Positions 1 through 5,044 of a stretch of 6,892 bases of DNA are shown piece by piece. The DNA is from Chloroflexota bacterium (lineage in GTDB: Bacteria; Chloroflexota; Anaerolineae; Anaerolineales; UBA4823). Position 1 is the first letter of the stretch; the number at the start of each line of letters is the position of its first letter. The notes under the pieces were generated by a model. That model made no database searches. It saw only the letters and a list, made by a program, of their open reading frames with translations, and had not been told where the DNA came from. A program made the position numbers and the translations under genes. The stretch is taken from contig JAUWLJ010000108.1 of NCBI GenBank assembly GCA_030613705.1, positions 1-6,892 on the forward strand, read 5' to 3'.

Positions 1-1
1 C

Positions 2-1588
2 TTAGATCTGCATACACCTGTTCCCACTATTGAAACGCTGACAACTTTTACACCTACAATTTCAGCAACCCAATCACCAGCACCAGTCATCGAAAATTCT
101 CCGAATTCGATTTGGACCGCTCCTTTTCTTCCCACGAATTTGAGCTCCCAATTGACATTACCTGCGGATTTCAATCAGGTCGAGTCACCAGAAGTAAGCC
201 AGGTACGCCTGACGGTAGGCGATCAGCAGCCGATCAGTCAATGGATTTATGCATTGGTGACACCCTTTCCCACAATCACCGATCAGGTCTCAATTGGCGA
301 TATTAAACAATCCTGGAAAGGTAATCCAACCGGTCCCTTTGCTGGGCAACCGCTCTTAATGAATGATAGCACTTATAGCGTATTCTCTGCCTGGTGGGGA
401 GACCCTGCCCCGCAAGCCACACAGATTTTCCCCGCTGAAGAATTGCTTGAATATGCCTGGGACCAGCGTCCAACCTGGGGGATTGTCCCTTTCGAATCCC
501 TTGAACCAGGCTGGAAAGTGCTGGCAGTCGATGGTCAATCTCCCCTCAGGAAGGAGTTTGATTGGACCAGCTATGCATTAACAGTGCCAATTTCTTTCCA
601 AGGGGACCATCAGCTGGTGGAGGAACTGCTTGAGAACACGAATCTGCCCGTTACAAATCGCGATCCAAATCTATTAACCACAGTCGCCGTGACCGGGGTC
701 ACTGCCCTAGTGCGCGCAACTGCATTTACGATGCACCGCAACGGCATCACTTATCCCGCCCGCGATATTGGGCAGGTTTTACGCAACGCTGACCTGACAC
801 ATATCAGCAACGAAATCCCCTTTACCCCTGACTGCCACTTCCCCAATCCAACCCAGGCGGATCTGCGCTTTTGCAGCCGCCCTGAATATATCGAATTATT
901 GGAAGAAGTGGGCACCGATATCGTCGAACTAACCGGCGATCATTTTGGTGATTGGGGACCAGATGCGATGCGCTACACGTTGGATATGTACGAACAGCGG
1001 GACTGGATCTACTATGGCGGTGGATATGACCACAAAGATGCCCGTCAGGCTCGTTTAATCGAGCATAACGGTAATCGCATCGCCTTCATCGGCTGCAATG
1101 GCAAAGGTGGTGGTTATGCCACTGCCAGTGAAAATCAACCCGGTGCTGTCGCTTGTGATTATGACTGGATGCAAAAGGAGATCGCTCGCTTGGTGGAAGA
1201 TGGATATCAGGTCATCGCCACTTTCCAGCATTTTGAGTATTACACCTACTATCCACAACCGGACCAGGTGAGAGATTTTCGAGCACTTGCCAAGGCTGGA
1301 GCATCCATCGTGAGCGGCAGCCAAGCCCACCAACCGCAGGGAATGGAATTTTTCAGGAACGCTTTCATCCATTACGGACTGGGCAACCTTTTCTTCGACC
1401 AGTACCATTTCTGCACAGATTTTGCTTGCGATGATGGGTTTATCGATATGCACGTGTTTTATGATGGGGAATATCTGGGCAATGAATTAATCACCATCGT
1501 GTTCGAGGATTACGCCCGTCCGCGATTGATGACCCCAGAGGAGAAAGCGGTGTTCCTTAATAAAGTTTTTTCCGCGAGCAATTGGTAA
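2..1588 (+). CDS. Secreted CapA-like (metallophosphatase-fold) protein with N-terminal binding-protein-like domain, 5'-truncated by window edge
   Basis: The frame is open from the left edge (first full codon at 2), so 528 C-terminal residues are visible and the true start lies outside; the TTG at 140 is an internal codon. Residues 1-46 are a Thr/Pro/Ser-rich linker (22 of 46), typical of secreted or lipid-anchored proteins. Residues about 68-200 (WIYALVTPFPT, WGIVPFESLEPGWKVL, VDGQSPL) resemble a type 2 periplasmic binding-protein fold; this is inference. Residues about 226-466 match the CapA/PGA_cap family of polyglutamate capsule proteins: SNEIPF (the NLE motif), TGDHFGDWG at 311-319 (the ANNH motif), a GGG turn, a conserved HFE at 410-412, then VSGSQAHQPQGMEF with His443 and HYGLGNLFFD. 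The Asp of the usual first GD motif is not seen. Six cysteines, all in the CapA part, suit an extracytoplasmic location. dcd follows 27 nt downstream. The family is fairly sure; substrate and role are unknown. Confidence 0.85.
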   Translation, partial: LDLHTPVPTIETLTTFTPTISATQSPAPVIENSPNSIWTAPFLPTNLSSQLTLPADFNQVESPEVSQVRLTVGDQQPISQWIYALVTPFPTITDQVSIGDIKQSWKGNPTGPFAGQPLLMNDSTYSVFSAWWGDPAPQATQIFPAEELLEYAWDQRPTWGIVPFESLEPGWKVLAVDGQSPLRKEFDWTSYALTVPISFQGDHQLVEELLENTNLPVTNRDPNLLTTVAVTGVTALVRATAFTMHRNGITYPARDIGQVLRNADLTHISNEIPFTPDCHFPNPTQADLRFCSRPEYIELLEEVGTDIVELTGDHFGDWGPDAMRYTLDMYEQRDWIYYGGGYDHKDARQARLIEHNGNRIAFIGCNGKGGGYATASENQPGAVACDYDWMQKEIARLVEDGYQVIATFQHFEYYTYYPQPDQVRDFRALAKAGASIVSGSQAHQPQGMEFFRNAFIHYGLGNLFFDQYHFCTDFACDDGFIDMHVFYDGEYLGNELITIVFEDYARPRLMTPEEKAVFLNKVFSASNW

Positions 1589-1604
1589 TAAAATTCAAAG
1601 TATC

Positions 1605-1610
1605 AGGAGG
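1605..1610 (+). promoter_or_regulatory. Shine-Dalgarno site for dcd
   Basis: A full AGGAGG lies 5 nt before a GTG codon in the short gap after the CapA-like gene. It decides the choice of GTG at 1616 as the dcd start, although GTG is not the commonest initiator. Confidence 0.8.
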
Positions 1611-1615
1611 TAATC

Positions 1616-2170
1616 GTGGGACTGAAACCCGATCATTGGATCCGCAAACAAGCATTAGAGCAAGGTATGATCGAACCATTCGCAGACAACCAGGTTCGAG
1701 ATGGCGTTATTTCGTTCGGCCTCTCTTCTTATGGATATGATATCCGTGTCGCTGAAGAGTTCAAGATTTTCACCAATGTTTACTCAGCGGTTGTCGATCC
1801 AAAGAATTTCGATCCAAATTCCATGGTAGATTTCAAAGGAGAGATATGTGTAATCCCTCCCAATTCTTTCGCTCTGGCTCGCACGGTCGAGTACTTCCGT
1901 ATTCCCCGGGATGTGCTCACGGTATGTTTGGGGAAATCCACATACGCCCGTTGTGGCATCATCGTCAACGTTACGCCATTCGAACCAGAATGGGAGGGCT
2001 ATGTCACCCTAGAGATATCCAACACCACCCCTCTCCCGGCAAGGATTTACGCTAATGAGGGTATTGCCCAGGTCTTGTTCTTCCAGGCCGACGAGGTATG
2101 TGATGTTTCCTATGCAGATAAGAAAGGCAAATACCAAAAGCAGGAGGCTATCGTCCTGCCAAAGATATGA
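1616..2170 (+). CDS. dcd: dCTP deaminase
   Basis: A cytoplasmic enzyme that deaminates dCTP to dUTP, feeding dUMP and hence dTTP synthesis. The 184 residues are close to the family length (E. coli Dcd has 193). Visible motifs: SSYGYDIR near 38-44; [17 protein letters not shown] at 81-97; [10 protein letters not shown] at 106-115, which corresponds to the triphosphate-binding GRSSLAR of E. coli; [14 protein letters not shown] with Glu133 in the place of the catalytic Glu138; and [12 protein letters not shown] at 145-156, the conserved core strand. The start is GTG, supported by a strong AGGAGG 5 nt upstream and by the family-like N-terminus [12 protein letters not shown]. It belongs to the branch with [12 protein letters not shown] rather than the E. 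coli-type branch. Some Dcd relatives also hydrolyse dUTP; the sequence alone does not settle that here. The stop overlaps the start of the aminotransferase gene (ATGA), so the two are probably translationally coupled. Confidence 0.95.
   Translation: MGLKPDHWIRKQALEQGMIEPFADNQVRDGVISFGLSSYGYDIRVAEEFKIFTNVYSAVVDPKNFDPNSMVDFKGEICVIPPNSFALARTVEYFRIPRDVLTVCLGKSTYARCGIIVNVTPFEPEWEGYVTLEISNTTPLPARIYANEGIAQVLFFQADEVCDVSYADKKGKYQKQEAIVLPKI
2140..2159 (+). promoter_or_regulatory. Possible RNA hairpin over a Shine-Dalgarno-like motif before the aminotransferase start
   Basis: GCAGGA (2140-2145) and TCCTGC (2154-2159) form a perfect 6-bp stem with an 8-nt loop inside the last codons of dcd. The stem and loop include AGGAGG-like bases (2142-2147), about 20 nt before the ATGATG start. 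Unfolded, the motif is too distant to act as a normal ribosome site. Folded, it would be masked until ribosomes finishing dcd open it. It could equally be chance within coding sequence. Confidence 0.25.
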
Positions 2171-3351
2171 TGAATTTACCCATGCCATTTGCCAGCCGCC
2201 TCGATAATTTGAACCCTGAGGGGGCTTATGCGGTGATGGCCCAGGCTAATGCACTTGAAGCTGAGGGGAAAAAGATCATTCATCTGGAGATCGGACAACC
2301 GGATAGCAAGACCTTTCCCCATATCAGCCAGGAAGGGATCAATGCCATCCAATCTGGGTACACACGCTATAATCCTCCTGCTGGCTTACCACAGCTGCGC
2401 GAGGTCATTGCTGATCATGCTGGTGCACAGCGCAATATGCAGATCGATCCCAGTCAGGTTGTAGTTGGTCCAGGAGCCAAACCAGGATTATTTTTTCCCA
2501 CGCTGGCTTTAATCGAACCTGGGGATGAAGTGATCTATCCAGATCCTGGGTTTCCGACATACCCGGCAATGATCGAGGTTGCGGGAGGCATACCTGTGCC
2601 AGCCCCCTTGCGCGAAAAAAACAACTTTTCGTTCGACCTGCAAGTCTTCGATGACTTGATCAATGAACGAACTCGGCTGATCATCCTTAATTCACCGGGA
2701 AATCCTACTGGCGGCATCGTTTCTCTCCCCGATCTTGAACACATCACCCGAATTGCACTTGAACGCCAGATTTGGATCATCTCTGATGAGATCTATTCCC
2801 GGTTGATCTATGATGCGGAATCTGTATCAAGCATTGCAGCCTTACCAGGCATGGCTGATCAAACGGTTATCGTCGATGGTTTTTCAAAAACCTATGCCAT
2901 GACCGGCTGGCGGTTAGGATATGGGATCATGCCAGCAGATCTCGCTGAGCGGGTTGAGCTGCTGTTGACACATTCTATCGGCTGCACCGCTACCTTCACC
3001 CAAATCGCAGGTATCCACGCTCTCACTTCAAACCAGGAGATGGTAACCTCCATGGTTGCTGAGTACCAGCTGCGCAGGAACCTGCTGGTTCAAGGTCTCA
3101 ACGGCATACCCGGGGTTAGCTGCCAGGTACCTCAGGGAGCATTTTACGTTTACCCTAATGTGAGCGCATTTAAAATCCCAGTCCGTCAATTAGCAAGACG
3201 TTTATTAGATGAAGCTGGAGTTGCAGTCCTTCCTGGGACCGATTTTGGAGAATTCGGTGAGGGATATCTCAGGTTGTGCTATGCGACTTCCCCCGATGAA
3301 CTTAACCTGGCTGTCGAATGGATGACCACTTTCTTCACTGAAAAGGTTTAA
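2167..3351 (+). CDS. Class I/II PLP-dependent aminotransferase (aspartate aminotransferase-like)
   Basis: A cytoplasmic, fold-type I pyridoxal-phosphate transaminase; 394 residues is the normal length. Motifs in order: GQPD near 43-46 (substrate loop); [15 protein letters not shown] at 68-82; [12 protein letters not shown] at 99-110 (cofactor phosphate loop); NSPGNPTGG at 175-183 with Asn179; [11 protein letters not shown] with Asp207 and Tyr210, which contact the PLP ring; [16 protein letters not shown] with Lys241 as the Schiff-base lysine and Arg249 for the phosphate; and LRLCYA with Arg369, the equivalent of the substrate alpha-carboxylate arginine. All catalytic residues are present. It resembles the broad aspartate/aromatic/methionine transaminase subgroup; the amino donor cannot be told from sequence. 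The ATG overlaps the dcd stop by 4 nt. Starts at 2167, 2170 or 2182 (MPFASRL) are all possible, as none has a well-spaced Shine-Dalgarno site. The stop overlaps that of the convergent comEA gene. Confidence 0.93.
   Translation: MMNLPMPFASRLDNLNPEGAYAVMAQANALEAEGKKIIHLEIGQPDSKTFPHISQEGINAIQSGYTRYNPPAGLPQLREVIADHAGAQRNMQIDPSQVVVGPGAKPGLFFPTLALIEPGDEVIYPDPGFPTYPAMIEVAGGIPVPAPLREKNNFSFDLQVFDDLINERTRLIILNSPGNPTGGIVSLPDLEHITRIALERQIWIISDEIYSRLIYDAESVSSIAALPGMADQTVIVDGFSKTYAMTGWRLGYGIMPADLAERVELLLTHSIGCTATFTQIAGIHALTSNQEMVTSMVAEYQLRRNLLVQGLNGIPGVSCQVPQGAFYVYPNVSAFKIPVRQLARRLLDEAGVAVLPGTDFGEFGEGYLRLCYATSPDELNLAVEWMTTFFTEKV
3348..3351. other. Convergent stop-codon overlap (TTAA)
   Basis: The palindrome TTAA carries the TAA of the aminotransferase gene on the + strand (3349-3351) and the TAA of comEA on the - strand (3350-3348). 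No hairpin followed by a U-tract is visible on either strand close to this point, so transcripts of both blocks probably run into the opposing gene. Confidence 0.9.
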
Positions 3352-3932
3352 TTCCCAGGTGGTCCTTTAACAGTGATAATAGGTTTGATTTTTTCGAAGG
3401 TGACCGGACCGATCCCAGAAACCTCTTGAATTTCCTCGATATCCTTGAAAGGACCGTTCTCCAATCGAAATTGGATCACCGCTTTGGCGATCACCGGTCC
3501 AATCCCAGACAAGCTCTCTAATTCGATCTGGCTTGCAGTGTTGATATTAATTTTTCTTGTTTGTTGGCCTTGTGTCGGCTCTCCCTCCAACACCGCAGGC
3601 TTATCAAAATCCATCACATCATCCAGCTGGTAAGGTACCCAGACTTGTTCGCCATCCTCTATCAGCATGGCAAGATTGATCAGAGTGGTATCTGCATCGT
3701 TTAACAAACCCCCTGACTTCTCAATTGCATCCTTTACCCGGGAGCCAGAAGGTAGAGAATATACTCCGGGATTAATCACCGCACCGGTTACATGAACAAT
3801 TATCGGCGCGGGAGTTGGCGGTGGGGATAACCGAATAGGTTCACCACGCGGTTGATTGGTAGCAAGTAGCAATAATCCAACCCCCAAGAAGCCACATACT
3901 ACTCCGAACGCGATCCCCCTTAAGCTCTTCAT
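3348..3932 (-). CDS. comEA: ComEA-family DNA receptor (SLBB plus helix-hairpin-helix)
   Basis: A membrane-anchored, externally exposed double-stranded DNA receptor of natural transformation, handing DNA to the uptake machinery (ComEC channel). The 194 residues show a single hydrophobic N-terminal anchor (about 5-25), a Pro-rich linker (SPPPTPAP, 36-43), an SLBB domain at about 44-101 (VHVTGAVINPGVYSLPSGSR, then EDGEQVWVP), a variable linker to 125, and a paired helix-hairpin-helix module at 127-188. The module starts with the signature KININTAS, followed by LSGIGPVIAKAVIQFR and VSGIGPVTFEKIKPII, the two GIGP hairpins that contact the DNA backbone. The domain order is that of Bacillus-type ComEA. 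The ATG start is fixed by an in-frame TAA two codons upstream (3936-3938), but the leader is A-rich with no Shine-Dalgarno site. It lies about 100 nt downstream of the S1 gene on the same strand. comEC is not in the window. Proteins of this architecture are sometimes annotated only as HhH DNA-binding proteins. Confidence 0.92.
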   Translation of the reverse strand: MKSLRGIAFGVVCGFLGVGLLLLATNQPRGEPIRLSPPPTPAPIIVHVTGAVINPGVYSLPSGSRVKDAIEKSGGLLNDADTTLINLAMLIEDGEQVWVPYQLDDVMDFDKPAVLEGEPTQGQQTRKININTASQIELESLSGIGPVIAKAVIQFRLENGPFKDIEEIQEVSGIGPVTFEKIKPIITVKGPPGN

Positions 3933-4033
3933 TTTTTAGCTTACAATTTTAAATGATGATTTGAAATGTCTCGGTGATTGACATTCCCAGTCATCTGCTT
4001 ATTAATCTTCTCTGCGTGCTGGATTTGTCGCCT

Positions 4034-4999
4034 TTACACCTGAGGACCGATGATCAAACTTAATCCTAAGCGTTGCTTATTTGCGTCGACATGCAGCACC
4101 CGCACCTGCACACGCTGACCTTCCAGAACTACCTCCCGTGGCTTGACCAATTCATCTCCAAAGGACATTTCGGAGACGTGGATTAATCCATCCAATCCTT
4201 CCTCTAATCGTGCGAAGGCACCGAATGGCATCACACTGGTGATCACCGCCTCAACCTCCTGACCGGAGTGATAACGATCCTCAGCTGTTTCCCAAGGGTT
4301 GGGGTGCATGCGCTTCAAGGAGAGCGCAACGCGTTGCCGGTCTTGATCGATGCTGATCACATGAACCTGGACATCTTCACCAACTTTCACCACTTCAGCT
4401 GGGTGCCGAACCCGGCCCCACGACAACTCCGAAACATGGATTAATCCTTCTAATCCTCCCAGGTCGACGAATACCCCAAAATCGGTGACATTAGTAACAG
4501 TTCCCGAAATCCTTTCACCTGGCTGCAAATTCTCGAGCAGCTGCATGCGGCGACCAGGTTCAAACAGCGCCGCTCGTTCGGAAAGTACAACTCGCCCTCT
4601 TGCCGGATCACATTCGATCACTTTGAGCTTTAACACTGATGTCAGATAAGCGCTCAAGAGTTTTCCGCGCTCTTCTTCTGCCTGATTTCCCGCATCACAA
4701 TCGATGTTTACCAGGTGTGAAATCGGGACGAATCCCTGCAGCTCATCACCCTCTACCAGCAACCCTCCCCGGTTATAGTCAATGACCTCGAGCGTCACCG
4801 TTTCATCTGAATCATAGATTTTACGTGCCTGCTCCCAATTGACTATTGCTTGTCGAGGACCCCTGCTTGTTTCAGATGGAGATGTGACTCCTCCCGTTTC
4901 ACCGGTTTTTTCTTCTTCCGCCAATACCGCAGCCCACCAAGATTCATCTAAGGGCTGTGGACCCCCTTGCAATCCTTCTGAGTATGTTTTGTTTACCAT
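4034..4999 (-). CDS. S1 RNA-binding domain protein, 30S ribosomal protein S1-like (three S1 domains)
   Basis: A cytoplasmic RNA-binding protein of the RpsA type, expected to help the 30S subunit capture mRNA. In 321 residues there is an acidic, low-complexity N-terminal region (1-60, with SWWAAVLAEEE), then three OB-fold S1 domains. The first (about 65-145) is divergent and ends in GRVVLSERAALFE, like the VVLSRRA end of an RpsA repeat. The second (about 160-229) has TNVTDFGVFVDLGGLEGLIHVSELSWGRVRHP. The third (about 245-316) has TSVMPFGAFARLEEGLDGLIHVSEMSFGD. The order and linkers (SLKRMHPNPWE) match consecutive middle repeats of RpsA, which has six domains in E. coli and four in many Gram-positives, so this is a short form. 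A general S1 regulator is the alternative, so no symbol is assigned. AAGAGG lies 9 nt before the ATG, and an in-frame TAA sits just upstream. The membrane sensor gene ends 45 nt upstream. Confidence 0.88.
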   Translation of the reverse strand: MVNKTYSEGLQGGPQPLDESWWAAVLAEEEKTGETGGVTSPSETSRGPRQAIVNWEQARKIYDSDETVTLEVIDYNRGGLLVEGDELQGFVPISHLVNIDCDAGNQAEEERGKLLSAYLTSVLKLKVIECDPARGRVVLSERAALFEPGRRMQLLENLQPGERISGTVTNVTDFGVFVDLGGLEGLIHVSELSWGRVRHPAEVVKVGEDVQVHVISIDQDRQRVALSLKRMHPNPWETAEDRYHSGQEVEAVITSVMPFGAFARLEEGLDGLIHVSEMSFGDELVKPREVVLEGQRVQVRVLHVDANKQRLGLSLIIGPQV

Positions 5000-5008
5000 T
5001 AATCTTTA

Positions 5009-5014
5009 CCTCTT
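5009..5014 (-). promoter_or_regulatory. Shine-Dalgarno site for the S1 gene
   Basis: On the - strand AAGAGG lies 9 nt before the ATG at 4999, in the 45-nt gap after the membrane sensor gene. It supports that start. No promoter or terminator is evident in this gap, which favours co-transcription of the two genes. Confidence 0.6.
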
Positions 5015-5044
5015 TGATCGATAGTGCTTTTTTGGTGCCCTCCA

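Noticed and set aside
140..142. TTG as the start of the CapA-like gene
   Set aside because: The frame stays open to the left edge, the upstream codons encode a typical Thr/Pro-rich linker, and no ribosome site precedes the TTG.
1055..1453. 132-codon open frame on the minus strand inside the CapA-like gene
   Set aside because: It is fully antisense to a well-supported coding region, has no recognisable motif and no ribosome site.
3979..3998. Small inverted repeat (GAC...GTC flanked by GAT/ATC with a bulge) as a terminator for the S1 gene
   Set aside because: The stem is short and bulged, with no U-tract, so it is not a credible intrinsic terminator.
3978..4005. TTGACA - 16 bp - TATTAA, a sigma-70-like promoter on the plus strand
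   Set aside because: The -35 is perfect but the -10 is weak (4 of 6). It would fire antisense into the S1 gene with no gene to serve, so chance in an A/T-rich spacer is more likely.
4170..4460. Two similar stretches about 260 bp apart in the S1 gene, considered as a DNA repeat
   Set aside because: They encode the same GLIHVSE motif of successive S1 domains; this is domain duplication, not a mobile or regulatory repeat.
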